DNA of 64,000 nt from Candidatus Methylomirabilota bacterium (lineage in GTDB: Bacteria; Methylomirabilota; Methylomirabilia; Methylomirabilales; Methylomirabilaceae), in assembly GCA_003104975.1 (NCBI GenBank), contig PQAM01000015.1:97367-161366 (forward strand). The letters run 5' to 3'. Position numbers and translations under genes: made by a program. Position 1 is the first letter of the stretch, and each line of letters starts with the position of its first letter. Of the stretch, positions 40,915-48,904 are shown piece by piece. Below the pieces are notes generated by a model, which saw nothing but the letters and a program-made list of their open reading frames with translations, searched no databases and was not told the origin of the DNA.

Positions 40915-42390
40915 TTACTCTATCTTTTGCGCTGGTACGTCTGCAGGATGGAGGACGACAGGGAGCGAGGCCAACGCTTCAACGACCTCGCGGTCGAACT
41001 GGACGCCCGCACAGCGACGAAGCTCGTCGATCGCCTGCTCATGCGCCCGTGGCGCCCGATATGGACGTGTGGTGGTCATGGCATCGTAGGCATCGGTTAC
41101 CGCCAGGATTCTGGACGCCAGAGGGATCGCCGATCCGGACAGTCCGTCGGGATAGCCCCCCCCGTTCATCCATTCGTGATGATGCCGGACGATCACGGCC
41201 TCTTCTTGAAGGAAGCTGAACGGCAGCAGGATCTTCCAGCTCAATACGGGGTGCGCTTTCATCTGCTCATATTCCTCGGGCGTCAGCCGCCCCGGTTTCC
41301 TCAGAATGGCATCGGGAATCCCGACCTTGCCGATATCGTGGAGGGCCCCGGCATATCGGACCAGGTTTTCAACGTGGCTTCCCAGTCCCAACTGTCGACA
41401 GATCGCGACAGCCACCTTCGCCAGCCGCAACGAGTGTCCTTCGGTATACGGATCTTTCGCCTCGAGGGTGACGACCAGCGCGCGCATCCCGTCGAAGACG
41501 CTCGATTCGACCGCCGTGTAGAGGGAGACATTTTCAAGCGCCATGGACGCCTGTTGGGCGAGGATATCCAGCATCTCGCTGTCGGCCGCCGAGAATTGAC
41601 CGGAATCGTGTCGACTGGCCAAGGCCATTCCGCCGACCTGTTGCCCCTTCACGGTCAGCGGAACCACGGTTGATGCACGCTCCGCAGGAAGACCGGCGGC
41701 GATCCAGAGATCGTCTGCACTCTCGACCTCATCGCCCGGTTTCACGATCTCGCCAAAGCCTCTGCACGCGGTGACGCGCAGTCTCCCCACGGTCTCCGAT
41801 GCGACCAGGAGCGCCCCGCATTCCGCGCCGACGGCACGCATGGCCAGCTCCACAATCTGACCGGTGACGCGACCGAGATCGTAGGTTTCGCCCAGTACCT
41901 TGCCGGAGCTCGCAATCAACCGGAGCGCGCGACTTTTCCTGATGAGAATCTCCTGAGGCCGATGACCGTTCTGAGTCGACGACTGAAGCACATGCGCCCC
42001 AACCCCGTTCCCGGCCAGACCATGCAGGTGCTGAACGCGTCGGATCAGGGTCCGGACATCGTCCATATCAAAAGGTTTAATCAGGCAGTCGAACGCGCCG
42101 CGCCGCAGCGCAAACAACGCGTTCTCCACATCGACGTTCCCTGAAATCAAGACGACCGGAACCCCGGCAGCAATCGCGCTCGATCTGTCGAGGATCTCAA
42201 GGCCGGAGGCGCCAGGCATGGCGATATCGCTGATAATCAGGTGAAACGGCTCTGCATCGAGCTGCGCCATGGCCGAAGCGCCGTCAGCGCATAGGGTCAC
42301 GCGGCATCGCTCCGCCTCCAGAAGGTCCCCAAGGAGCGTCAAGATATCCGGGTTGTCCTCGGCGACCAATACCCGCAACTCACTCGCCAT
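40915..42390 (-). CDS. receiver-GAF-HD-GYP protein, probable c-di-GMP phosphodiesterase
   Basis: 491 residues. Receiver 1-120 (LIISDIAMPGASG; LIKPFDM), GAF-like domain at about 165-290, and an HD-GYP domain at about 300-480 with ALHDIGKVGIPDAIL, HPVLSWKILLP, HHHEWMNGGGYPDGLSGSAIPLASRILAVTDAYDAMTTTRPYR. The HD and GYP signature residues are present, so hydrolysis of c-di-GMP is expected, controlled by phosphorylation and a small molecule or protein bound to GAF. In this cluster it would work with the PilZ protein at 4617-5258. It lies 25 bases downstream of the receiver-SHOCT gene. Confidence 0.92.
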   Translation of the reverse strand: MASELRVLVAEDNPDILTLLGDLLEAERCRVTLCADGASAMAQLDAEPFHLIISDIAMPGASGLEILDRSSAIAAGVPVVLISGNVDVENALFALRRGAFDCLIKPFDMDDVRTLIRRVQHLHGLAGNGVGAHVLQSSTQNGHRPQEILIRKSRALRLIASSGKVLGETYDLGRVTGQIVELAMRAVGAECGALLVASETVGRLRVTACRGFGEIVKPGDEVESADDLWIAAGLPAERASTVVPLTVKGQQVGGMALASRHDSGQFSAADSEMLDILAQQASMALENVSLYTAVESSVFDGMRALVVTLEAKDPYTEGHSLRLAKVAVAICRQLGLGSHVENLVRYAGALHDIGKVGIPDAILRKPGRLTPEEYEQMKAHPVLSWKILLPFSFLQEEAVIVRHHHEWMNGGGYPDGLSGSAIPLASRILAVTDAYDAMTTTRPYRAPRAHEQAIDELRRCAGVQFDREVVEALASLPVVLHPADVPAQKIE

Positions 42391-42414
42391 GGCGGTACCT
42401 CGCGTGAGAGAGCA

Positions 42415-43098
42415 TCAGGTCCGGCCGAGCAACTTGCTTTTGCTCAGCACGAACTCCTCCTTTGTCAGCAGACCCGTCTGATAAAGCCTTCCCAATCGTT
42501 CCAACTGATCCAGGATCTGCTCCTCCCTCCGCGACCCTTTGAGGACGGGAGAAGGGTTGGAGGGGAACAGACCGATCCCAGTAATAGCCTCGGAGACCGT
42601 CGTCTGCTGAGCATCTCGGGCGCCCGCCCGCATCGCCTGCTCCAGCTCTCGCTGACAGCGGCGGTTTTCTCGAATCAGCCTGATGCGTTCACAGGCGTTC
42701 CGAACCCTGACGCGAACCTCCCCGACGGTCAGCGGCTTCAGGATCAGATCGTGGGCGCCGGCCTCCGCCGCCTCAACCGCCACGTCCGGCCACCCGAATC
42801 CGGTCACCAGGATTCCGATGAGATCGGGATGCATCCGCCTCGCGCCGCGAATCAGCTCAAGTCCCGTCATGTCGGGCATACGATAATCGGTAATGAGCAG
42901 ATCGAACGGCTTGTCCTGCAACAGCTTCCAGGCCGCTCGCGGATCGTTCGCGGCAGCAATGTGATAACGCCGGTCGCATGCCAAAAGATCGTGCAAAAGC
43001 GAGAGGATCGACTCGTCGTCGTCGACGATGAGCAGCGTATATGATTCCACCGCTACGTCTGCTCCTGCGATGACACTCTGAACGAGCCGCGGGATCAC
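42415..43098 (-). CDS. receiver-domain protein with SHOCT-like tail
   Basis: 227 residues. The receiver domain is at about 20-140: LLIVDDDESILSLL, LLITDYRMPDMTG, LKPLTVGEV. A coiled-coil linker (ERIRLIRENRRCQRELEQAM) follows, then about 30 residues resembling a SHOCT module at the end: ILDQLERLGRLYQTGLLTKEEFVLSKSKLL. SHOCT is a small oligomerisation or membrane-association helix pair and is not usual on response regulators. There is no DNA-binding domain. A start a few codons downstream (VESYTLL) is possible. It abuts the FlgM-like gene (overlap at 43098). Confidence 0.85.
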   Translation of the reverse strand: MIPRLVQSVIAGADVAVESYTLLIVDDDESILSLLHDLLACDRRYHIAAANDPRAAWKLLQDKPFDLLITDYRMPDMTGLELIRGARRMHPDLIGILVTGFGWPDVAVEAAEAGAHDLILKPLTVGEVRVRVRNACERIRLIRENRRCQRELEQAMRAGARDAQQTTVSEAITGIGLFPSNPSPVLKGSRREEQILDQLERLGRLYQTGLLTKEEFVLSKSKLLGRT

Positions 43099-43442
43099 TA
43101 CGAGGCCCTCCTCCGGCGAAGATCAGCAAGGCTCGTCTCACGCAGACGCGCCTTTTCATCCGGGTCCAGCGGCGCGCGTCCGATATCCTGAGCCGCCTCT
43201 TCAAGCATGGCGTCAATATCCGTCAGATAGGTCTCCGACGGCGGTAGGCGCTTCAGCCGTTCGACCACCTGCCCTGAGACCCGATCAAGGATCTGCCGCC
43301 GCTTCGCCTCAGTGGAGATGATCACCTCGTCACGAACCGCCGGGTAGACATCGGCGTCCCGCTCATCGCCGTCGTCTCCGCCTGTGCGGCTCCTCTCGTA
43401 CGCCCTTACGACCTCGAGTATCCGGACCTGGTCGATTCGCAC
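43098..43442 (-). CDS. FlgM-like hypothetical protein
   Basis: 114 residues, mostly polar. The pattern MRIDQVRILEVVRAYERSR, DEVIISTEAKRRQILDRV, then VVERLKRLPPSETYLTDIDAMLEEA resembles the layout of anti-sigma-28 FlgM proteins (a disordered N-terminus, DxVxISxEAK and a C-terminal helical segment). It is next to flaG, fliD and fliC in the late gene unit, where FlgM-type proteins are common. Sequence match is weak, so the family call is tentative. Confidence 0.5.
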   Translation of the reverse strand: MRIDQVRILEVVRAYERSRTGGDDGDERDADVYPAVRDEVIISTEAKRRQILDRVSGQVVERLKRLPPSETYLTDIDAMLEEAAQDIGRAPLDPDEKARLRETSLADLRRRRAS

Positions 43443-43485
43443 GGCCGTCCCCTCTGGGAGATCCGACAGATGATCTCCGCACTGC

Positions 43486-43872
43486 TTACGCCTGGGTCTT
43501 CAGCAACAACCCGTACAAATCCCGCATAGCCGCCCGGAGCTTCGTCATTTCCTCTGAAGGGATCTCCCTCACCACCTGGTTCGTATCCCGGTCGATGACC
43601 TTAATGGTGACGCTGTGGGTCTCCCGGTCGATGACGTAGGTAAGCCCGATATTCTGATGGGTCGTAAGACCCTCCAATACACGCCGCAAATCCGGACGGG
43701 CGACCTCCACCGCATGCTGCGCAGACGGCGCCGCACCCTCCGCCGGCTTGTCGGCGCCTCGTAACGGCGTCGATATGCCGCTCTCGCCTGCTGCCGGCCT
43801 GACGCCGGTCACCGGCTTAATCGAGCGGCCCTCTTGGTCTGTCTCTGCCATGGCCTTTTCCCCTGCTGCCAA
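43486..43872 (-). CDS. flaG: FlaG family protein
   Basis: 128 residues. The first 60 are disordered and rich in A, G, E and P. The last 60 match FlaG (PF03646): LTYVIDRETHSVTIKVIDRDTNQVVREIPSEEMTKL. FlaG is linked to filament length control in other species. TTG 43872 follows AAGGAGG closely and is the best start; the Met at 43851 is an alternative. It precedes the FlgM-like gene and follows fliD by 15 bases. Confidence 0.88.
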   Translation of the reverse strand: MAAGEKAMAETDQEGRSIKPVTGVRPAAGESGISTPLRGADKPAEGAAPSAQHAVEVARPDLRRVLEGLTTHQNIGLTYVIDRETHSVTIKVIDRDTNQVVREIPSEEMTKLRAAMRDLYGLLLKTQA

Positions 43873-43887
43873 GGGGCCTCCTTCTGC

Positions 43888-45351
43888 CTATTGCAAAATG
43901 AACCGCTGAGCGCTCAGAACACCCAGCGCCTTTTGCAGATCCACCAGTTGTTTGCGCAGCGCCGCCTCCCGCCTGTCCAATCGATTCTGCAGCGCAGTGA
44001 TCTGCTGGTTGATGTTGTTCGTCTTTGACGTGGCGGTCGAGAGGCTACCGTCAATCAATCCGCCGGCATTGACGAACCCGTCCAGGCGGGCGATGAGCCT
44101 GACGGACACACCGTTGGTCGAGGCAAACAGATCAATCAACCCGCTGGGCGAGGTCGCAACCGCGTCGTCAAACTTGGCGGTGTCGGTAATGGAAAGGGTC
44201 CCATCCGAGGCCGCCGTAATCCCCACATCGGCCAAGAGGGCCGGGTTGCCCGTCTGTATACCGCTGACCGAGCCCCCGACCTCGGACCTGAGATTCGATG
44301 CCAGGGACACATACGCCGGCTCACCGGCCAGAGGACCCCTGCTCACCGCAGTGACCTCTGTGGCGTTGGTCCCGGACGTCGTCGCACTGGCCTTGACAGC
44401 GATCCGATCCCGTAAGAACGTCAAGGCCTTGTTATAGGCGTCCAGGAATGCCTGAACGCTCGCCTTTACCGCACCATTGTCCGGACCGGCTGTGAGGGTC
44501 ACATCCGAGGCTGACGGCGCGAGCAGATTGATCGTCACCCCGGTCAGTGCGTCGCTGACGCTGTTGCTGCTCCGCGTGATACTCAGGCCATCCAACGTGA
44601 ACTTCGCATCGAGCGCCGTATCGGCGAAAAGATAGCCGCCGGCCGTCCCTGAGGAAGCACTCTCGCTGTCGAGTTGGATCGCGTTGAGCAGTGTGCCGGT
44701 CGCATCGGCGACCCGGACCTTATTGGCCAGACCGGTCTGTTTACTGGTCAGGACCAAGCGGGCCGTGGTCGAGGTGTCGTTCACCACCGACGCGCTCACC
44801 TTGGCGCCCAGCGTCGTATCGCTGTTGATCGCCGTTGCCAGATTGGCCAGGATGGTACTGTTCGTGTCGCCGGCATTGACCGTGACGTTGATTGCGACGG
44901 CCGTCCCGCCGGTCGCCGGATCGGTCCCGTCGTAGGTTACCTTCACACTCTTTGTCCCGGCCCCCTCCGCCGTCACGACATCGGTAGCCGTGGAGACAAG
45001 CTGTTTTGAAACGACGGTGCCGGCTTTGGCGAGTTGCGCGACAGAGAGGGTGTGCACCGCAGCGACGGCGGCAGGAGAGGCGGTCGCCGTTGCGACCGTC
45101 GTATTGCTCGATCCGACCGTCTTGATCTGAAAGGGCGACAGGGTCCCCACCTGGGCCAGAGCCTGGGCCTTGGACCGCAATGCGCTCAACGCGCTCTTCA
45201 GGTCGCTGAACGTCGCGGATCGGCGGGAGAGCGTCATCTGATCGGACTGCAGTCCTGTAAGCGGTCGCCGCTCAACGGTCATGACACTCGTGACCAACGC
45301 TTCGATATTGAGTTGAAAGGCCGAGGCCGACAGAATCTCGGTGATTACCAT
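43888..45351 (-). CDS. fliD: flagellar filament cap protein FliD
   Basis: 487 residues. N-terminal FliD domain (FQLNIEALVTSVMTVERRPLTGLQSDQ; SDLKSALSALRSKAQAL), a Ser/Thr/Ala/Asp-rich middle, and a C-terminal helical domain (TNNINQQITALQNRLDRREAALRKQLVDLQKALGVLSAQRFILQ). FliD sits at the tip of the filament and inserts flagellin. It is followed by flaG and preceded by fliS at 24 bases. Confidence 0.93.
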   Translation of the reverse strand: MVITEILSASAFQLNIEALVTSVMTVERRPLTGLQSDQMTLSRRSATFSDLKSALSALRSKAQALAQVGTLSPFQIKTVGSSNTTVATATASPAAVAAVHTLSVAQLAKAGTVVSKQLVSTATDVVTAEGAGTKSVKVTYDGTDPATGGTAVAINVTVNAGDTNSTILANLATAINSDTTLGAKVSASVVNDTSTTARLVLTSKQTGLANKVRVADATGTLLNAIQLDSESASSGTAGGYLFADTALDAKFTLDGLSITRSSNSVSDALTGVTINLLAPSASDVTLTAGPDNGAVKASVQAFLDAYNKALTFLRDRIAVKASATTSGTNATEVTAVSRGPLAGEPAYVSLASNLRSEVGGSVSGIQTGNPALLADVGITAASDGTLSITDTAKFDDAVATSPSGLIDLFASTNGVSVRLIARLDGFVNAGGLIDGSLSTATSKTNNINQQITALQNRLDRREAALRKQLVDLQKALGVLSAQRFILQ

Positions 45352-45375
45352 GGCTCTACTCCTTTTCCTTCCGCA

Positions 45376-45774
45376 TCAGATCGCGACGTCGCACCTCGAA
45401 CTATTGATGGGAGCCTGGCGTAACGCCGTCTCCCATGCCTCCTTCAATTGGCGCAAGATCTTCGCCGCCTCGTGAAACGATCCCGAGTTGATCCTGTTCA
45501 GGCAGTATTCATACAAACGGAATAGTGCCACCGCGATCTCCTCATAATCAAAGTTCAGTGAGGCGATCAGTTCGGTGATGGCGCGTCGCGCGCGCACCGA
45601 ATCACGACGGGCGCAGGCCGCGATCGCCACATCGTATACGATCAGAATAAGCTGCATCGGGGAGGCCCCCAGCACCTGGGCGCTCTGATACGCGGCCATC
45701 GGGTTCCCAATAAGGGGGACTGCCGGTCGCGTATCAGATCCGACTGTTGTGGAAACGGCGCCGACGTATGACAT
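45376..45774 (-). CDS. fliS: flagellin export chaperone FliS
   Basis: 132 residues. NPMAAYQSAQVLGASPMQLILIVYDVAIAACARRD is the FliS signature (PxxLixxLYdgai type), followed by ITELIASLNFDYEEIAVALFRLYEYCLNRI. It binds the disordered C-terminal tail of flagellin in the cytoplasm. Position between fliC and fliD is typical. Confidence 0.93.
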   Translation of the reverse strand: MSYVGAVSTTVGSDTRPAVPLIGNPMAAYQSAQVLGASPMQLILIVYDVAIAACARRDSVRARRAITELIASLNFDYEEIAVALFRLYEYCLNRINSGSFHEAAKILRQLKEAWETALRQAPINSSRCDVAI

Positions 45775-45810
45775 TCACTCCTCCTGAAATCGCTGTTCGT
45801 CCGCTAATCG

Positions 45811-45859
45811 CCGGCCTCCCCCTCCCTTCAGGGAGGAGGAAGGGGGAGGGGGAGGCCGG
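45811..45859. repeat. C-rich palindrome after fliC
   Basis: CCGGCCTCCCCCTCCC at the left pairs with GGGGGAGGGGGAGGCCGG at the right across a short loop, forming a strong stem of about 16 pairs. It lies between fliC and fliS. It could be an intercistronic attenuator that lets more flagellin than FliS be made, or a dispersed repeat; no T-run follows, so a simple terminator is less likely. Confidence 0.6.
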
Positions 45860-45893
45860 CCGACCGTCGAACGCTGACGGCTAGCTACCTACC

Positions 45894-46733
45894 CTACCTG
45901 AAGAGCGCTAAGACCGACTGCGGCCCGGAATTCGCCTGGGCAAGCTGGGCCGTCGCCAACTGCTGCAGGATCTGCAGTCGTACGGCGTTGACCTGCTCTG
46001 CCGCAACGTCGGCGTCCAATACCCTTGATTTCGCCGCCTGGGTGTTGGTGACGGCGACGGACAGATTGTCCGAGATACTCCGCAATCGGCTGGTCACCGA
46101 TCCGATGTTCTGGATCTCCAGCCGGACCGACGTCAGCGCCGCGTCGACATAGGTCAGCGAGAGCGAGGCGTTAGTCGTCGTGTCGACCTCGATACTGGCA
46201 TCCGTAATACCCAGGTCTGTCAACGAGAAATCCTGACTGATGCTGGCAAGGATCGTATCGCTCGCTTCAGCGCCGGTCAGGATTCGTTTTCCGGTAAAGG
46301 TGCCGTCCAGTAGTGTGACACCATTGAAGGTCGTCGAGTCGCGCAGGCGGGTAATCTCAGCCGACAGATCATCGATCTGCTGCTCGATGGCATCGCGCTC
46401 GCTGCTCCCGAGGTTGCTCGATGTCGCCTGTCGAATCAGGTCCTGAATATTCAACAGATTGTCGTGGATCGACTGCGCCGCGCCCTCCGCGATGGACAGC
46501 AGGTTCATCGATGTGCCGACCGAATCGAGTGCGGTCGCCAGACCCCTGGCCCGTGAGGTCAGTTTGCTGGCGATCGAATAGCCGGCCGGATCGTCGGCCG
46601 CCTCGTTGATCCGCTTGCCGGTCTGGAGCCGAAGCTGACTGATGCCCAGTTGATTGCCGATACTCCTCAAACTGTTTAATGCGTTGAAGGCTGCGATATT
46701 GGTGTTGATGCGTGTCAGATCACCGATGGCCAT
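45894..46733 (-). CDS. fliC: flagellin
   Basis: 279 residues, a short flagellin. The N-terminal D0/D1 helices carry INTNIAAFNALNSLRSIGNQLGISQLRLQTGKRINEAADDPAGYSIASKL; the C-terminus ends VLDADVAAEQVNAVRLQILQQLATAQLAQANSGPQSVLALF. The surface-exposed D2/D3 part is almost absent, which is common in compact flagellins. It is probably a target of nearby glycosyltransferases. No clean sigma-28 promoter was found in the repeat-rich gap upstream, so it may be transcribed from the promoter of the preceding glycosyltransferase. Confidence 0.96.
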   Translation of the reverse strand: MAIGDLTRINTNIAAFNALNSLRSIGNQLGISQLRLQTGKRINEAADDPAGYSIASKLTSRARGLATALDSVGTSMNLLSIAEGAAQSIHDNLLNIQDLIRQATSSNLGSSERDAIEQQIDDLSAEITRLRDSTTFNGVTLLDGTFTGKRILTGAEASDTILASISQDFSLTDLGITDASIEVDTTTNASLSLTYVDAALTSVRLEIQNIGSVTSRLRSISDNLSVAVTNTQAAKSRVLDADVAAEQVNAVRLQILQQLATAQLAQANSGPQSVLALFR

Positions 46734-46866
46734 TGTGACTACCTCCGTGTAGCGGCAACGACACGATCCGTTGCCTGGTGTGTGGACCGGACATCCTTGC
46801 CCGACCCGAGATCGAGTTCATAAGTGAGAGTGCTCAGCGTTAAGTGATACGTGGTGAGTTCACGGT

Positions 46867-48720
46867 TCACGGGGGGCTGCGACCATCCTCCGCTACGGGA
46901 TCGAGGGTGTAGGGTATGGGGTGTGGGGTGTGGGGTACCGAGGCGTGAGGGGTGAGGAGTGAGGCGTGAGGGGCGATGCACGTCGCACCGCGCATCACAA
47001 ATCCCCCGGTGCCCCCCTTTTGTAAAGGGAGGGCGGGGTGGCGCATCTCGCACCGCTCCCGTTGTACGAGGCGGGCGAGGAGTTGCAACCGCTGTACGAT
47101 TTCGGGCGTACCCGGCGCCAGGCGTTCGGCCTCAAGGAGTACAGCCAGCGCCTCTCGATACTCACCCGCCTCGAGCAGGCAGCAACCCAACAGAAACGGG
47201 ATGCGGGCATCGCTCCGCTCCAGCTCCCACGCCCTTCGGCAGAACGCCGTCGCCTCTCGACGGTCGCTACGGGCATCGGCAAGGCAGGCCAGCGCGAAAT
47301 AGGCCAGACCGGACGGTGTATGGGCTACAAGGCGACGGTAGGCCGCCTCGGCCTCCGTCAGGCGGCCCACCTTCAGCAGGGCCTGGGCCTGCAGTGTGAG
47401 TCCTCCGACATCGTTCGGGCGGACATCGAGAAACGCCTCGCAGGTCGTAAGCGCCTCCGCCCACCGCCCAAGTTCGGCATACGTCTCGGCCAATGTGAGA
47501 CGTCCTTGCGGCATCTGTTCGAACAGTACCGCAGCCTTTTCCAGCGCCGTCGCCGCCTCCGCCCCTCGCCCCCTGAACTTGTAGACCTTTCCCATACCGA
47601 GGTGCGCCTCCGGCGAGTCCCGGTCAACGGCCAAGGCGGCCCTGTAGCAGTCGGCCGCCTGTTCCACCTGACCGAGCGCGAAGAGGCAGTTGCCCTTCAA
47701 CGACCAGGCGTAGGCCGGATTCGGTTCATGGCCCACAACGCCATGGATACTCCGGCCCTGCCGCTTGACCTTCGCCAGATAGAGGTCAATCTGCCGTGCG
47801 GCGGCCTCATATCGACCCAGTTGCGTCAGCGCGATCGCGCCGGTCAGATGCGGCATGGCGTAGCCCTGGTCCTCATCCAGCGCGGCGACGCACTCCTGCC
47901 ACGCCTCTTCAAACCGCCGTCGGTTGAGCAGGCAGGCGGCCAGGCTTCGCCGCGCGACCGATCGGTTGGAGGGCGGCAAACCGGGAAGCAACAGGGCGGT
48001 CCGATAGCACTCAATCGCCTCGGCAACCTTTCCTTCTAATGCATAGACCTCACCCAGGTGGAAATGGGCGGAGGGATCGTCCGGATGATCGTGAAGTTGC
48101 TGGTTCAACAGGCGGATGTTGCGCTGTCGCTTCACCGGCAGATCGACCCAGCGGCCGTGATACCCTCGATGATGGACCCGAATCTCAGAGGGGCTTATGG
48201 TCCCCCCCATTCGTGCAATCGACGGCGAGACCTGCTCGTGGACCCGTCCCTCAAACCGAATCTCAGGCCGGTTCCTGAACAGACGCGGGAAGGCGTTGAT
48301 GACAGCGTGGCTGTTGCGCCGATCGTCCACCGGGCTCACGATATTGAGCAGATAGGCGGTCGGACCATCCGGGCGCAACAGGGCGCGCAGGCGGCCCTTA
48401 TCCTCCTCGGCCAGGGCCTCGTCCGCATCCAGCACCAGGATCCAGTCGGAGAGGGCATGCGACAGCGAAACGTTTCGGGCGGCGGAAAAATCGTCGTCCC
48501 ATTGATACGAAAAGATCTTCGCCCCGTACTGCCGCGCGACCTCGCTTGTTCGATCGGTTGAGCCGGTATCGACCACGACGATCTCGTCGGCGACGCCCTT
48601 GACGCTCTCCAGACAGCAGTCGATGTTCGTCTCCTCGTTCTTGACGATCATGCAGAGGGCGAGCGTCTGTCGGACGTTTGTTGGCTGATAGGATCGCGTT
48701 CCGCGTCGCCGCCTCTTCAT
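46867..48720 (-). CDS. TPR-containing family 2 glycosyltransferase upstream of flagellin
   Basis: 617 residues from the ATG at 48720 (GGAG upstream). GT2 domain at about 20-230: LALCMIVKNEETNIDCCLESVKGVADEIVVVDTGSTDRT and WILVLDADEAL (DxD-type motif). From about 230 to 545 there are TPR helices (AHFHLGEVYALEGKVAEAIECYRTALLL; AYAWSLKGNCLFALGQVEQAADCYRAAL). The last roughly 57 residues (PLQKGGTGGF ... HASLLTPHAS ... TPHPIPYTLDP) are encoded by two dispersed repeats and are probably not a functional domain. It likely glycosylates flagellin or other surface proteins. A sigma-28-like site lies 53 bases upstream. Confidence 0.88.
   Translation of the reverse strand: MKRRRRGTRSYQPTNVRQTLALCMIVKNEETNIDCCLESVKGVADEIVVVDTGSTDRTSEVARQYGAKIFSYQWDDDFSAARNVSLSHALSDWILVLDADEALAEEDKGRLRALLRPDGPTAYLLNIVSPVDDRRNSHAVINAFPRLFRNRPEIRFEGRVHEQVSPSIARMGGTISPSEIRVHHRGYHGRWVDLPVKRQRNIRLLNQQLHDHPDDPSAHFHLGEVYALEGKVAEAIECYRTALLLPGLPPSNRSVARRSLAACLLNRRRFEEAWQECVAALDEDQGYAMPHLTGAIALTQLGRYEAAARQIDLYLAKVKRQGRSIHGVVGHEPNPAYAWSLKGNCLFALGQVEQAADCYRAALAVDRDSPEAHLGMGKVYKFRGRGAEAATALEKAAVLFEQMPQGRLTLAETYAELGRWAEALTTCEAFLDVRPNDVGGLTLQAQALLKVGRLTEAEAAYRRLVAHTPSGLAYFALACLADARSDRREATAFCRRAWELERSDARIPFLLGCCLLEAGEYREALAVLLEAERLAPGTPEIVQRLQLLARLVQRERCEMRHPALPLQKGGTGGFVMRGATCIAPHASLLTPHASVPHTPHPIPYTLDPVAEDGRSPP
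46905..46972. repeat. heptad mosaic at the end of the TPR-glycosyltransferase
   Basis: Units such as GGGTGTA, GGGTATG, GGGTGTG follow each other, then GAGGCGT and GAGGGGT types. Copies are imperfect. It lies in the last coding residues of the glycosyltransferase. Similar heptads (GTGATACGTGGTGAG, TTCACGG) continue toward fliC at 46830-46870. Confidence 0.75.
46999..47041. repeat. short palindromic repeat of the CCCCCTTTT-TAAAGGG type
   Basis: ATCCCCCGGTGCCCCCCTTT followed by TGTAAAGGGAGGGCGGGG forms an imperfect palindrome read as PLQKGGTGG on the minus strand. The same motif is a familiar dispersed element in other genomes. It immediately precedes the heptad mosaic at 46905-46972. Confidence 0.5.
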
Positions 48721-48772
48721 TGAATGCTCCATGCACCTGTCGATCGCATTGAAGGTGTAACCACTACCAGTA

Positions 48773-48800
48773 CTATCGGCACCGTGCAGGGGCGACATGA
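48773..48800 (-). promoter_or_regulatory. sigma-28-like promoter of the glycosyltransferase-fliC unit
   Basis: On the minus strand TCATGTC is followed after 13 bases by GCCGATAG, a 7/8 match to the FliA -10 box. First-base-to-first-base distance is 20, as in the other candidates. It lies 53 bases upstream of the ATG at 48720. Confidence 0.5.
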
Positions 48801-48904
48801 GCCTTTTCTAGTGAAACCGGAGAGGCGGTGATTCGAGGAAAACAGGAAGCGCAAACGGGGTGGGAGAGACGAACGGCTTTCGCGCGGACAACAACAGCCC
48901 CGGG

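Noticed and set aside
46740..46866. sigma-28 promoter directly before fliC
   Set aside because: No pair of boxes with the spacing seen at the other candidates was found. The region is mostly heptad repeat.
46739..47053. 104-codon minus-strand frame before fliC
   Set aside because: It is almost entirely heptad and palindromic repeat sequence (PPFTKGG, TPHTLHP) and is not a credible gene.
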